From an uncultured Spartobacteria bacterium (GTDB lineage Bacteria; Verrucomicrobiota; Verrucomicrobiia; Chthoniobacterales; Chthoniobacteraceae): a stretch of DNA of 47,868 nucleotides. The translations under genes were made by a program, and so were the position numbers. The notes below the pieces were generated by a model, which saw only the letters and a program-made list of their open reading frames with translations, was not told the origin of the DNA and did not search any database. The stretch covers positions 1 through 47,868 of the forward strand of contig CAIZLD010000042.1 of assembly GCA_903933715.1 (NCBI GenBank). Reading direction: 5' to 3'. Shown one piece after another: positions 35,879-45,487 of this stretch (position 1 is its first letter; every line of letters begins with the position of its first letter).

Positions 35879-36295
35879 TTACGGGAGGGGCGGGACAAGG
35901 TTGGTGGCGGTGAGGATTTGCAGCGCTTTTTTGACATTATTGACTCGCAAAATGAGCAGCCCTTTCTTGGAACTGGGGCTCGTGGCCAGGTAGGCGTATT
36001 CGATATTGATCTTGTGGTCGGCCAACTTGGCGGCGAGCTTCGCCAGCCCGCCCGGCTTGTTGGTGTTGTCCACCATGATCACCTCGTTTTCCACCACCAG
36101 CACCCCGCGTTCTTCAAAAAGGTGAAGGGCGCGCCGGGTGTCGCTCACGACCATGCGGACCACGGCGTGATCGACGCTGTCGGAGATCGTCAGCGCGTAG
36201 ATGTTGATATTGGCCCGGGCCAGCGCGTCGCAAACTTCTCCGAGAGTGCCGGGCTTGTTGGCGAGGAAAACAGCGAGTTGAGTGACGATATCCAT
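35879..36295 (-). CDS. Tandem ACT-domain protein
   Basis: 138 residues made of two ACT domains: VFLANKPGTLGEVCDALARA (about 9-28) and NTNKPGGLAKLAAKLADHKI (about 77-96). The N-P-G-L/T-turn is the usual amino-acid binding site. Proteins of this sort bind an amino acid and regulate an enzyme or transporter; the ligand is unknown. It lies immediately upstream of glgX in the same direction, but the functional link is not obvious. Confidence 0.88.
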   Translation of the reverse strand: MDIVTQLAVFLANKPGTLGEVCDALARANINIYALTISDSVDHAVVRMVVSDTRRALHLFEERGVLVVENEVIMVDNTNKPGGLAKLAAKLADHKINIEYAYLATSPSSKKGLLILRVNNVKKALQILTATNLVPPLP

Positions 36296-36481
36296 GGGGC
36301 GAGGTGGGATTCGCCCTTATTCTGTGCCCGGAATTGCCCCCGCTCAATGAGTAAATTTTCGATATGGCTTTTTCTGTTTTTGGCCTTGAACTCATTCGAC
36401 GCACGATTGACTCTGCCTTTTTTGAAAAACTCCCTCCCCTTGCGGATGGACGAATTTAAAAAACACCCGACCTCCCCAATT

Positions 36482-38539
36482 ATGAAGCTGCCTTTTCTCC
36501 TTCTCCTTGCATTGACGGCCTTTCCCGCATGGGCCAACGTCAGTTTGCCCGCGATCATTTCCAACCACATGGTTTTGCAAAAGAGCGCAAAGGCTCGCGT
36601 CTGGGGCAAGGCTGATCCAGGCGAGCAGGTCTCCGTGGCTCTCGACTTGGCGACCGGCAAGGCCACCGCCGGGCCGGACGGCAAATGGGCCGTGGAACTG
36701 AACCTGAGCGAGAGCAAGCAGGGTCCGTTCGAAATGATTGTGCAGGGGAAAAACCGGATCGCCATCGCCGATGTCGTCGTGGGAGAAGTCTGGGTCGCCT
36801 CCGGGCAATCCAATATGGAATTTCCGATGAAAGGCCGGGGAGACGCCATCGGCGCTGACCAGGAAATCGCGGGTTCGGCCAACCCGATGTTGCGCCAGTT
36901 CAGCGTTTGGAAAGCAGTCTCTTTCGAGCCGCTCGACCAGTGCAGGGGCGAGTGGATCGTTGCCGGACCCGATGCGACCGGGAAGTTCACCGCGGTCGGC
37001 TATTTCTTCGGCAAGAAGCTGCAAAAAGAACTGCAAACGCCGGTCGGCATTCTCCATTCCAACTGGGGCGGCACCCCGGTGGAAGCCTGGACGAGCCAGG
37101 GGGCGCTCGCCACGATTCCCGATTTAAAACAATCCAGCGACCGGCAAATTGCGGAGTTCAACGCCTATCCTCAAACAAAAGCCGCCTGTGCGGCCGCGTT
37201 CGGTCGGTGGCTTGCGGATAACGCCCGCGAAGATAAACCGAGCGCGGATGCCCCCGCCTACGCCGGGACTGGCATCGCTGCCGATGGCTGGGTCAAAATC
37301 CAGCTTCCCGGTCCCGTAGCCGCCCAAGGGCTTCCGGCCAATGGGGTGATCTGGCTGCGCAAGGAGATCCCGATCGATGCAAAACAGGCCAACGCGCCGC
37401 TGAATTTGAGCCTTGGCTCCATGGAAGGGTTCGAGTCGATCTACTGGAACGGCCAGTTCATCAAAGCCACTACGGTCAAAGATTTCCCGGAGCAGAATGC
37501 GGGACGCAATTGCACGATTCCCGCGGAGTTGGTCAGGGAAGGCAAAGCCGTTATCGCGGTTCGCATCTACGCCCCGGTATCCACGCCGAAATTCACCAAC
37601 GGTGGCAGCCTTCGCGCCGGCTCGTTGTGGATCGGCGGAGAATGGCTGGCCAAGGCCGAGCTGGAATTCCCCGCCCTGACCCCGGAAAAATTGGCTGCTG
37701 CTGCGCCGCAAACGCTTCCCGCCCGCATGCTCCAGCAATTCCTCCCCAGTTCCCTCTTTAACGGCATGATCAGTCCGCTGCTTGCGTATTCCATCCGGGG
37801 AGCCATCTGGTATCAGGGGGAATCCAATGCCGTGCGCGCCTGGCAATACCGCACCGCATTTCCGCTCATGATTCAGGATTGGCGCGCGCGATGGAAGCAG
37901 GGCGATTTCCCATTCTATTTCTGTCAATTGGCGAACTTCGGCGGCAAAAATAACCAGCCTGGCGAAGCGGCTTGGGCGGAATTGAGGGAAGCGCAAGCTG
38001 AAGCGCTGAAGCTGCCCCAGACCGGCCAGGCTGTGTTGATCGACATCGGCGAGGCGGCCGACATCCACCCCCGCAACAAGCAAGACGTGGGGGATCGGCT
38101 GGCCGCCATTGCTCTCGCAAACGACTACGGCAAAGCGATCCCGTTTTCCGGCCCCGTCTACCAATTGGTGAAAATCGAGAACGGTAAGGCCCGCCTGAAC
38201 TTTGCCTCAGTCGAAGGCGGTTTAGTCGCGCATCCGGTTCCGGCCACTTATGTGATGAGATCGTTGCAAAACGAAACCGCGCCGATGGTCCGCAACAGCC
38301 CGCAAAGCGAACTGGAAGGGTTTGCGATCTGCGGCGAAGATAAAAAATGGGTCTGGGCTGACGCCAAAATCGAGGGCAACACCGTGCTCGTGTGGAACAG
38401 CAACGTGCCCGCGCCCGTGGCCGTCCGCTACGGATGGTCGGGCAATCCGACTTGCAATCTCTACAATAAAGCCGGTTTCCCGGCCTCTCCCTTCCGCACC
38501 GACGACTTCCCGGCTTCCACGCTGAACGTCAAATATTGA
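36482..38539 (+). CDS. Secreted sialate O-acetylesterase (SGNH family)
   Basis: 685 residues from the ATG at 36482, chosen for its signal peptide (MKLPFLLLLALTAFPAWA before NVSLP). The frame is open much further left but only antisense to the ACT gene and glgX. The SGNH esterase core has the nucleophile Ser110 in ASGQSNMEFP, NWGGTPVEAW and WYQGESNA. A jelly-roll-like domain is inserted in the middle (WLRKEIPIDAKQAN...YWNGQFIKA). It probably removes O-acetyl groups from sialic acids or other acylated glycans outside the cell. It shares a terminator with the convergent typA. Confidence 0.9.
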   Translation: MKLPFLLLLALTAFPAWANVSLPAIISNHMVLQKSAKARVWGKADPGEQVSVALDLATGKATAGPDGKWAVELNLSESKQGPFEMIVQGKNRIAIADVVVGEVWVASGQSNMEFPMKGRGDAIGADQEIAGSANPMLRQFSVWKAVSFEPLDQCRGEWIVAGPDATGKFTAVGYFFGKKLQKELQTPVGILHSNWGGTPVEAWTSQGALATIPDLKQSSDRQIAEFNAYPQTKAACAAAFGRWLADNAREDKPSADAPAYAGTGIAADGWVKIQLPGPVAAQGLPANGVIWLRKEIPIDAKQANAPLNLSLGSMEGFESIYWNGQFIKATTVKDFPEQNAGRNCTIPAELVREGKAVIAVRIYAPVSTPKFTNGGSLRAGSLWIGGEWLAKAELEFPALTPEKLAAAAPQTLPARMLQQFLPSSLFNGMISPLLAYSIRGAIWYQGESNAVRAWQYRTAFPLMIQDWRARWKQGDFPFYFCQLANFGGKNNQPGEAAWAELREAQAEALKLPQTGQAVLIDIGEAADIHPRNKQDVGDRLAAIALANDYGKAIPFSGPVYQLVKIENGKARLNFASVEGGLVAHPVPATYVMRSLQNETAPMVRNSPQSELEGFAICGEDKKWVWADAKIEGNTVLVWNSNVPAPVAVRYGWSGNPTCNLYNKAGFPASPFRTDDFPASTLNVKY

Positions 38540-38552
38540 GTTTGCGCAGGTA

Positions 38553-38585
38553 CAAAAAAACGGCGCTCCCTGGTTGGAGCGCCGT
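38553..38585 (-). terminator. Rho-independent terminator of typA
   Basis: ACGGCGCTCC (38560-38569) and GGAGCGCCGT (38576-38585) form a perfect 10-bp stem with a 6-nt loop; on the minus strand seven Ts follow. The convergent esterase gene ends 14 bp away and may use it from the other side. Confidence 0.88.
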
Positions 38586-38603
38586 CTTGAATTGATTTGC
38601 TGC

Positions 38604-40424
38604 TTAAGCGGTCACCTTGTCCTTCGCCCGCTTGCGGGCGTTGGCGTCGAGGATCTTCTTGCGCAGGCGAAGGCTCTTGGGGGTCGCCTCGACGTATTCG
38701 TCCGGGGCGATATATTCGAGCGAGCGTTCGAGAGTCATGGTTAACGGCGGCGCGAGTGCGATCCCTTTGCCATCGCCGGTGGAGCGCATGTTGTTGAGCT
38801 TCTTGGCCCGGCACGGGTTGACCGGCATGTCGTCGGGGCGGGCGTTTTCGCCGATGATCATCCCTTCGTAAATATCGATCTGCGGCCCGATGAAGAGCCG
38901 TCCGCGTTCCTGGATGGTTTCCAGCGCGTAGGCCGTCGAGATGCCGCCTTCCATCGAGACGAGCACGCCGTTGTAACGGGTCGGGATTTCACCCTTGTGG
39001 GGGGCGTATTCCTTGAACAGGTGGGACATGATGCCGTGGCCCTTGGTGCAGTTGACCAGATCGGTTTCGAAGCCGATCAAGCCGCGCGTGGGGACTTCCG
39101 CCTCGACGGTAACGCTCGTGGCCTGGTGGTTCATGTTGATGATGTCGGCTTTGCGGCCCGCGAGACTTTGGAGAATGTCACCCAGGTTTTCGTTGGGCAC
39201 ATCGACGTAAACGGTCTCGATCGGTTCGAGCAGGGTGCCCGCTTCATCGCGTTGGAAGATGACTTCCGGCCGGGAGACGAGCACTTCAAATCCTTCGCGG
39301 CGCATTTGCTCCACCAGGATGGCGATTTGCATTTCGCCACGGGCCTGGACTTCAAAGTGCCCGGCCGTATCGGTATCGCTGAAAATGATCGAGACGTTGG
39401 TGCGGGTTTCGCGCACGAGCCGCTCGCGGACCTGCCGGGCGGTGAGCAGTTTGCCTTCGCGTCCGGCCAGGGGGCCGTCGTTAATGCAGATCTGCATGGT
39501 GATCGTGGGCGGATCGATGTCCACGAAAGGCAGCGGGAGGCGTTCTTCGGTATCGGTGAGGGTCTCGCCAATGTAAATTTCCTCAAACCCGCAGAGGCCG
39601 ATGATGTCGCCCGCGCTGGCGTGTTTGATTTCGACTTTTTGCAGCCCTTCATGGCTGAAGAGGGCGGTGACGTTGGAGCGTTCGCGCCGTCCGTCCTGGT
39701 GGATGCAGACGATCGAATCGCCGACGTTCACCCGTCCGCTGACGATGCGCCCGTAGGCGATCCGGCCCAGGTAATCGGAGTAATCCAGATTAGAGGCGAT
39801 CATCTGGAAATAGGAGACATTGGAAGTTGCGGGCGGCGGGATGTGCTTGACGATCGCCTCAAAGAGCGGCTGCATGTTGTCGGATTTTTCACCGACCTCG
39901 TTCATCGCATAGCCGTCGCGTGCGCTGGCGTAGACGACCGGGAAATCGAGCTGCTTGTCGGTGGCGTGAAGCTCCAGGAACAGCTCAAACACCATATCGA
40001 GCACTTTATGGGGACGGGCGTTTTCGCGGTCGATCTTGTTGATGACAACGATCGGCTTGGCTCCGTTCTGAAGCGCTTTTTTCAACACAAATTTGGTTTG
40101 CGCCTGGGGGCCGTCATGGGCGTCCACAACGAGCAAGACCCCGTCCACCATCTTCATGATGCGTTCGACCTCTCCGCCGAAGTCGGCGTGCCCGGGAGTG
40201 TCGACGATGTTCACATGGTAGTTGTGCCACTTATAAGCGGCGTTCTTCGCCCGGATGGTGATGCCTTTTTCCCTTTCGAGGTCCATGGAATCCATGATGC
40301 GCACCTCCTGCGAGATGGCTTGATTGGCGCGGAAGGTGCCCGACTGCTTGAGCAGCTGGTCCACCAGGGTGGTCTTGCCATGATCAACGTGGGCGATAAT
40401 GGCGATGTTGCGGATGTGATCCAT
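38604..40424 (-). CDS. typA: Ribosome-binding GTPase TypA/BipA
   Basis: 606 residues from the ATG at 40424 ([20 protein letters not shown]); extending 48 codons upstream is not family-like. The G1 motif AHVDHGKT, the switch region [13 protein letters not shown]3 [11 protein letters not shown] and G4 NKIDREN are present, followed by domain II, EF-G-like domains and the TypA-specific C-terminal domain. TypA is a 50S-assembly and stress-related translational GTPase. Length is normal. Confidence 0.97.
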   Translation of the reverse strand: MDHIRNIAIIAHVDHGKTTLVDQLLKQSGTFRANQAISQEVRIMDSMDLEREKGITIRAKNAAYKWHNYHVNIVDTPGHADFGGEVERIMKMVDGVLLVVDAHDGPQAQTKFVLKKALQNGAKPIVVINKIDRENARPHKVLDMVFELFLELHATDKQLDFPVVYASARDGYAMNEVGEKSDNMQPLFEAIVKHIPPPATSNVSYFQMIASNLDYSDYLGRIAYGRIVSGRVNVGDSIVCIHQDGRRERSNVTALFSHEGLQKVEIKHASAGDIIGLCGFEEIYIGETLTDTEERLPLPFVDIDPPTITMQICINDGPLAGREGKLLTARQVRERLVRETRTNVSIIFSDTDTAGHFEVQARGEMQIAILVEQMRREGFEVLVSRPEVIFQRDEAGTLLEPIETVYVDVPNENLGDILQSLAGRKADIINMNHQATSVTVEAEVPTRGLIGFETDLVNCTKGHGIMSHLFKEYAPHKGEIPTRYNGVLVSMEGGISTAYALETIQERGRLFIGPQIDIYEGMIIGENARPDDMPVNPCRAKKLNNMRSTGDGKGIALAPPLTMTLERSLEYIAPDEYVEATPKSLRLRKKILDANARKRAKDKVTA

Positions 40425-40615
40425 ATCTGTACTCGTGGGCTTCTCGTTCAAAAAGGCCGGGAATATGGAGGCAGAGCGGCTCATAGTCAACGGATTAGAG
40501 TAAAGTTTACAATATCTCTCGATTCGGCCGGATGCGCAAACCGGCTTTGTTTGGCTCGCAAGCAGCACAAAACGAGAGGGTTACACAACAGGAGGAGGGG
40601 TAAACCGTTCCGATT

Positions 40616-41776
40616 TTAATTCTCGACAGGAGCAGGGGAAATTTCCAACCCCAGGCTCCGGTGCGGCTCGGCGGCCAGCTCGAAGCCCCGCAACGCCGCC
40701 GGGACTCCTTTTGCCAGCGCGAGGAACTGGAATCCCCGGCCCATCAGTGTCGGGTGCATCAATGTGGCAAAGGCGCGTTGTTGTTTCTGGCGTTCCGGGG
40801 TGAGCTGCCCGGGGCTCGTGATGTCCGGGAAGATCGATCGCCCCAGCGCCACGAGAAAATGATGCTGATCGGTGAACCCGGCCAGCTTTAGCCCGGCGGT
40901 TTGCGCCGCTTGGGCGAGCGTGGTGAAATCGACATGCGCAGTGAGGTCTTGCCCGCCCGGATCGGCCAGCGGATTTTCGCAAACCCGGTGTTGCCGGTAA
41001 GCGGCGAGCGTCCCCTCCCGCCGGTCCGGCAGGTAATAGTCGTCCCGCGAAAAACCGTAATCCGCGACCAGCACGTAGCCCCGCTCCAGTTTTGCCGCGA
41101 GCGCGGCCATCCAAACGGGGGCTTCCCGGTTGACCTCGGTCTGGTAGCCCTCGATTCCAGGCAAATGCGCGAAAAACGGCGTCAGTTGCGGGTTGGAAAT
41201 CGGGCCGTCGCTCCACACAAAAGAGCCGTTTGCCCCCTGCGCCACGTATTGTTCCCACCATTTGCCGTTCCGGTAAACGACCCGGTGAACCGGGAAGGCG
41301 TCCACGAGTTCGTTGGAAAAATGGACGCCGGTGAACCGGGGGAGCGCATCCAGAGCATCATGCCAAGTCACTTTGCCCGCAAATGGCTCCAGCCGCGCTT
41401 CCTGCCGTTCCCGGTTCACGGCAAACGGCTCAATAATAAGATAGTGCAACGCCGCGAAAAACGCGGGAGACGATTGCGCCGCGCTCAAGACATCGTGGGC
41501 GAACTCTCCCCGGTTGGCCCCTTGTTCCACCAAGTCGAACCGGGTTGGGCGGTCAAGCCGCTCCCAGATCTCTTCAAATTGCGTCGCCAGCAAGCGTCCG
41601 AAAAGCGGGCCGACGCTCACACTCGTCATAAAATCGCCCTCGCCGCCAATGGCAGCCCGGCCCGAAGCGTAATAACCGTGGGCGGGATCATAGAGCGCCC
41701 GTTCCATAAAACGCCGGAACGGCATCGGGCCGGTGCGGGCGATTTCTTCGGCAATGGATTGGGCCAGGGAAGGCAT
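40616..41776 (-). CDS. MidA/NDUFAF7-type SAM-dependent methyltransferase
   Basis: 386 residues from the ATG at 41776 (MPSLAQSIAEEIARTGPMPF); the frame is open 12 codons more. Signatures of the DUF185/MidA family: FMERALYDPAHGYYASG near the start, DLVEQGANRGEFAHDVL in the SAM-binding site, HFSNELVDAFPVHRV and VLVADYGFSRDDYY. The eukaryotic homologue methylates an arginine of a complex I subunit; the bacterial substrate is unknown. A GGTGGATCGCGA repeat lies just upstream. Confidence 0.88.
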   Translation of the reverse strand: MPSLAQSIAEEIARTGPMPFRRFMERALYDPAHGYYASGRAAIGGEGDFMTSVSVGPLFGRLLATQFEEIWERLDRPTRFDLVEQGANRGEFAHDVLSAAQSSPAFFAALHYLIIEPFAVNRERQEARLEPFAGKVTWHDALDALPRFTGVHFSNELVDAFPVHRVVYRNGKWWEQYVAQGANGSFVWSDGPISNPQLTPFFAHLPGIEGYQTEVNREAPVWMAALAAKLERGYVLVADYGFSRDDYYLPDRREGTLAAYRQHRVCENPLADPGGQDLTAHVDFTTLAQAAQTAGLKLAGFTDQHHFLVALGRSIFPDITSPGQLTPERQKQQRAFATLMHPTLMGRGFQFLALAKGVPAALRGFELAAEPHRSLGLEISPAPVEN

Positions 41777-41822
41777 GGTGTCAATTATCGCCGGGCAGTT
41801 CTCGAGGCGCAATGCACAATTC

Positions 41823-41872
41823 CGGGTGGATCGCGACCTTGCTCCGGGCGCGATGGGGGATGCGCCACCATT
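41823..41872. repeat. GGTGGATCGCGA-family dispersed repeat
   Basis: GGGTGGATCGCGACCTTGCT, then CCGGGCGCGATGGGGGATGCGCCACCATTT, aligns with the copies at 10383 and 46918. It fills the gap upstream of the MidA gene, with CGCC-CTTTTTGCGG motifs of the CTTTGCG family to its right (41886-41911). Confidence 0.65.
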
Positions 41873-41908
41873 TATCCTCTGTCTAGCGCCTCCTGCGCCT
41901 TTTTGCGG

Positions 41909-42790
41909 CTACTCTTTATCGGAGGGGAGCGCGTCCCGGAACGACGGGTAGATCGGCACCCAGCCGAGCGCGCGCAGTTTGGCGTTGCTCACCGCCTTGT
42001 GGGTCCAGCCGCGTTTGCGTTCGAGATGGGGCGGAGCGAACGGGGGGAGCGGAGAATGGAAATGCCCGGCCAGAACCGCGTAGACCTCCCGCTGTGAAGT
42101 CGGCGTGTCATCGACGACGTTGTAGATGCCGGGCGGCTGCGTGAGCAGGAACCGGATCGCCGAAGCGGCATCGGCCCGGTGAATGGCGTTAACGAAACGA
42201 GAACCATCCCCCTCAATCACCGCCCGGCCCTCGACGAGTTTATCCCGCAACGCCCAACGTTCCGGCCCGTAGATGCCGCCCAGCCGCGCCACCGTCCCCC
42301 CCGCGGCCAAGATCAATCCCTCGGCGGCTCGCAAAATCTGGCCGGTCTCACGCGCCGGTTCCGCCGGGCTTTCCTCGTTGACGGTCGCCCCGTCCTCCTG
42401 CGCGTAGACCGACGTGCTGCCGCAAAAGACCAACCTCGCGGCGGGGAAGGCCGCGATCAAATGCCGGGCTCCCTCCAGGTAAACCCGGCGGTAAGCGTCG
42501 GCTCCGCCCCGGCTCGAACTGGCACAATGGATCACCGCGTCGAAGCGGCCCAGCTTTATCAAAGCGTCCGCCTCTGCCAGATCGCAGGCAATCACGCGGA
42601 ACGGCTCGATCCCCAACGCTTCGGCTGAGGCTTGCGTCCGGGTGATCGCCACGACCTCCCAGCCTTGCGCGTGGAACAGCCGCGCCACGGCGGTTCCCAG
42701 GTAGCCGCATCCGGCGACGAGTACGCGCCGTTGCATGCGCACGGCCGTCTCGCAGGAAAACTCGTTATCGGGTGCAGGGAGCCGGTTCAT
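41909..42790 (-). CDS. NAD(P)-dependent epimerase/dehydratase (extended SDR)
   Basis: 293 residues. The Rossmann motif is GCGYLGTAVARLF; FCGSTSVYAQEDG carries the family's Tyr-containing strand, and ARLGGIYGPER a later landmark. Substrate is unknown, though the size and layout resemble YeeZ-type proteins. The ATG at 42790 overlaps the Nudix stop (ATGA), which argues for this start and for coupled translation; the ATG at 42736 would place the Rossmann motif right at the N-terminus and is an alternative. Confidence 0.82.
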   Translation of the reverse strand: MNRLPAPDNEFSCETAVRMQRRVLVAGCGYLGTAVARLFHAQGWEVVAITRTQASAEALGIEPFRVIACDLAEADALIKLGRFDAVIHCASSSRGGADAYRRVYLEGARHLIAAFPAARLVFCGSTSVYAQEDGATVNEESPAEPARETGQILRAAEGLILAAGGTVARLGGIYGPERWALRDKLVEGRAVIEGDGSRFVNAIHRADAASAIRFLLTQPPGIYNVVDDTPTSQREVYAVLAGHFHSPLPPFAPPHLERKRGWTHKAVSNAKLRALGWVPIYPSFRDALPSDKE

Positions 42791-43278
42791 GGCAGCAATT
42801 CGATTCGTTGGCCGAGCATCGTATCCCCTTCAAAAACAAAATAGCCCCGGAATGGCCGCCGTTCCAAAAGGAGCGGCATCCAAAGCAGATCGTCGGCCCA
42901 CATCGCCTCGTAAGGGATGGCGTCGAGCGGCGTCCAGATCGGCACCGCTTCACCGGTTTCCACCGCCGTCCCGTCACACCCTTCCGCCCGAAAAACGGTG
43001 CAATGGATGCGAAAGCCGTCGGTGAACTCAAAAAAAAGCTCGCCCGAGTAGCGGGGATCGTGCGGGGTGAGCCCGACCTCCTCCTGCGTCTCCCGGATGG
43101 CGGCTTGAACCGGCGATTCGCCCGGCTCGATCTTGCCGCCCGGGGCGTTGATCTTCCCGTTACCGAGCCCCCGTTTTTTTAAAATAAGCAGTACCTCGCT
43201 TTCCCGGAAAATAAAGCAGAGGACGCTCCGCTCCTGCGGCGTCCAGCAATTCCAGTCGATCTCGGCAAAGGTCATCAT
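42787..43278 (-). CDS. Nudix hydrolase, MTH1-like
   Basis: 163 residues. The Nudix box is GGKIEPGESPVQAAIRETQE followed by EVGL, matching GX5EX7REUXEEXGU. C-terminal to it, AMWADDLLWMPLLLERRPFRGYF resembles the part of human MTH1 that binds the oxidised base (MWPDDSYWFPLLL...FHGYF), including the Trp and the Asp pair. An 8-oxo-dGTP or related oxidised-nucleotide sanitising role is therefore likely, acting in the cytoplasm. Coupled to the SDR gene by a 4-bp overlap. Confidence 0.87.
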   Translation of the reverse strand: MMTFAEIDWNCWTPQERSVLCFIFRESEVLLILKKRGLGNGKINAPGGKIEPGESPVQAAIRETQEEVGLTPHDPRYSGELFFEFTDGFRIHCTVFRAEGCDGTAVETGEAVPIWTPLDAIPYEAMWADDLLWMPLLLERRPFRGYFVFEGDTMLGQRIELLP

Positions 43279-43321
43279 TTATTTAACCGCAAAAAAGCGC
43301 AAGAGGCGCGAAAAAAGAGAG

Positions 43322-43420
43322 ATGGCGGGTTTCCCAATCGCGCCCGGAGGTCGCGATCCACCTAGCGTTCCGAGGGGGATCGATCGCTTCGCAGACGATT
43401 TCGGATAAGCCAGCCATCTT
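43322..43420. repeat. GGTGGATCGCGA-family repeat, inverted
   Basis: ATGGCGGGTTTCCCAATCGC, then GCCCGGAGGTCGCGATCCACCT (inverse of the family core), followed by GGGGGATCGATCGC...AGCCAGCCAT. Flanked by CGCAAAAAAGCGC and CTTTTTGCGGC motifs of the CTTTGCG family at 43289-43310 and 43439-43465. It occupies the gap between the Nudix and FAH genes. Confidence 0.65.
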
Positions 43421-43467
43421 AAATTTTGCGCGTTTTGTGCCTTTTTGCGGCTCCTTCTTTTTGCGGC

Positions 43468-44268
43468 TCACACCTCTTCGACCACCGGGTTGGTCAGCGC
43501 GCCGATGCCGTCGATCTCCACGGTCACCGAGTCGCCGGGCTTCAAATAAACCCGCGGACGGCGGGCCATCCCGACCCCGTGCGGCGTGCCGGTGAGGATC
43601 ACCGTGCCGGGGAGGAGGGTCGTGCTGCCGCTCAAAAATTCGATCAGCGTCGGGATATCGAAGATCATGTCGTTCGTGTTCCAGTCCTGCATCGTTTCGC
43701 CGTTGAGGATCGTGCGGATGCCGAGCTGGTTTGGGTCGGCGATTTCGTCACGCGTTACCAGGCACGGCCCGAGCGGGGCAAACGTGTCGAACGTCTTGCC
43801 CCTGCACCATTGGCTCCCGCCTTTCCGGATTTGCCAATCCCGCGCGCTCACGTCGTTGGCGCAGGTGTAGCCCAGCACGTAGTCGAGCGCGTTGGCGCGG
43901 CAGACGTTTTTGCATTTCCTGCCGATGACGACGGCCAGCTCGCATTCGAAATCGACGCTATCGCTGGGGAGATGGCGGGGGAGGGCGATCGGCTCGCCCG
44001 GATGCTGGAGCGCGTTGGGACCTTTGAAAAAGAGCACCGGGTATTCGGGGATTTGCGCCTTGGTTTCCTCCGCATGGCGGCGGTAGTTAAGGCCGATGCA
44101 CCAAAAAGCGGACGGTTCCACCGGCGCGAGGAGTTTCGTGATCCCGGCCGGTTTACCGGTCGGCTGGAGATTGAACAAACCGCCGGAGAGCAATTCGTAA
44201 GCGCCGTCGGCCTGTTGCGATGCGTAATGCACCGCGCCTTGGAAATCGAGAAAGCGAACGATCTTCAT
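43468..44268 (-). CDS. Fumarylacetoacetate hydrolase (FAH) family protein
   Basis: 266 residues. FWCIGLNYRRHAEET, the metal-binding FECELAVVIGRKCKNV, YTCANDVSARDWQ, and the loop TGTPHGVGMARRP with LKPGDSVTVEIDGIG are the usual FAH landmarks. Members act as acylpyruvases, hydratases or decarboxylases of aromatic-degradation intermediates; the exact substrate cannot be read. No catabolic neighbours. Length normal. Confidence 0.9.
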   Translation of the reverse strand: MKIVRFLDFQGAVHYASQQADGAYELLSGGLFNLQPTGKPAGITKLLAPVEPSAFWCIGLNYRRHAEETKAQIPEYPVLFFKGPNALQHPGEPIALPRHLPSDSVDFECELAVVIGRKCKNVCRANALDYVLGYTCANDVSARDWQIRKGGSQWCRGKTFDTFAPLGPCLVTRDEIADPNQLGIRTILNGETMQDWNTNDMIFDIPTLIEFLSGSTTLLPGTVILTGTPHGVGMARRPRVYLKPGDSVTVEIDGIGALTNPVVEEV

Positions 44269-44359
44269 GTTTCCCCATCAAAGCCGATACCGGGTTGCGA
44301 GAGAAGCACGAAGAATGAAGTTGCGAGCCGTCCGCCCGCATCGGTCCGGCTGGAAAATA

Positions 44360-45436
44360 TTATTCCAGGAACAGGCGCTTTTCGCGGCGTCGGGCGTGCC
44401 GGTTTCCGGGCAGATTGACTTTGGCGGGACCGCCCCGCTCCAACATCGAACGGACGGTTTCCACTTGCTCAAACCCGCAATCGGGAACGGCGTTACGACG
44501 GAGCCAGGCGAGGATGCGGCGGCGTTGTTGGGCCGGCGGCTGGGAGCGCAGCTCCGGCACGGCCAGTTGCACGCCGGTTTCCGCTTCGCCCGAGAGGGCG
44601 GCGAGCCAGGCTTCCTCATCGCGCAAAATGAGCGCCGTGCGCCAGAGCGATTTTTTCACGTCGCGCCCGAACACCCGTTCCAGAGCGGGTAGCAAATCGT
44701 GCCGGACCCGGTTGCGCGTGAATTCCGCGCTGGCGTTGCTTTCGTCCTCCCGGAACCGGAGTTTGCGGCTGTGCAGGTAAGTGTCGATCTCCTTGCGCCA
44801 GACGCCCAGCATCGGGCGCAGCAATCGCAGGCGAACCCCCGCGACCGTCCGCACGGAATCCCGGCTCATCCCCCCCAATCCGGAGCGGCCCGCTCCCCGG
44901 AACAGGTTGAAAAGAAACGTCTCGGCTTGATCGTCGGCGTGGTGGGCCAAAAAAACGGCGCGGCAGCGGACCCGGCGGGCAATGCGGGCGAAGAAATCGT
45001 AGCGCACTTGGCGGGCCGCCGTCTCCAGCGAAAGCCCCTGTTTTTTGGCCCATTGGGCGACATCGACCTTTTCCGTAATGCATCCCAACCCCAGCTTGGC
45101 GGCCAGCGCGGTGACAAACCGGGCATCGGCAGCGGCGGCGCGTCCGCGTAAACCGTGGTTTAAATGGCAGACGACAAGGCGACGGAACCCGGCTTCAACC
45201 AGCGCGTGCAATAACGCCACCGAATCGCGCCCGCCGGAGACGGCGATCAGGTAGCGAGCCGTGCGGGAAAGCCCGCCGAGTTCCAGATTCAGCCCGGCAA
45301 TCTTCTCGTTCCCAATCTCCCGATTGGGAACGGGCGATGTCCCCGAAGCTCCAGCTTCGCAAACCGTGGAAAGGCGTTTGGCGCATCCAAGGCGGGAGGC
45401 AGAGTTCGAATTTTTCATTTTAAGACCACGCTTCAC
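44360..45436 (-). CDS. tilS: tRNA(Ile)-lysidine synthase TilS with rebuilt 5' end
   Basis: 358 residues; modifies C34 of the AUA-reading tRNA-Ile to lysidine. The PP-loop is SGGRDS, followed by CHLNHGLRGRAAAADARFV, LETAARQVRYDFF and LAHHADDQAETFLFNLFRG. Only the core domain is present. The first 45 residues read through a GTTCCC hairpin and repeats and are not family-like. The frame's first start is a GTG at 45436 that overlaps the stop of an upstream mini-frame (45433-45534) as GTGA. Next are an ATG at 45418 and an ATT at 45301 that aligns with the mini-frame's own ATG. The real start is uncertain. Confidence 0.9.
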   Translation of the reverse strand: MKRGLKMKNSNSASRLGCAKRLSTVCEAGASGTSPVPNREIGNEKIAGLNLELGGLSRTARYLIAVSGGRDSVALLHALVEAGFRRLVVCHLNHGLRGRAAAADARFVTALAAKLGLGCITEKVDVAQWAKKQGLSLETAARQVRYDFFARIARRVRCRAVFLAHHADDQAETFLFNLFRGAGRSGLGGMSRDSVRTVAGVRLRLLRPMLGVWRKEIDTYLHSRKLRFREDESNASAEFTRNRVRHDLLPALERVFGRDVKKSLWRTALILRDEEAWLAALSGEAETGVQLAVPELRSQPPAQQRRRILAWLRRNAVPDCGFEQVETVRSMLERGGPAKVNLPGNRHARRREKRLFLE

Positions 45437-45487
45437 GAGGCTGGAGCCTCGCAGACAAGGGCGTTCCCAATCAGGAGATTGGGAACG
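45308..45487. repeat. Pair of GTTCCCAATC hairpins with GGAG-type palindromes
   Basis: GTTCCCAATC...GATTGGGAACG occurs at 45308-45332 and 45463-45487. Between them are GCGAAGCTGGAGCTTCGGGG-type and GAGGCTCCAGCCTC palindromes (about 45342-45361 and 45435-45453). The same hairpin family is at 10.25, 33.44 and 33.57 kb. It separates the two copies of the tilS start region. Confidence 0.8.

Noticed and set aside
35822-36481. N-terminal extension of the sialate O-acetylesterase frame
   Set aside because: This part is antisense to glgX and the ACT gene; the signal peptide at 36482 marks the real start.
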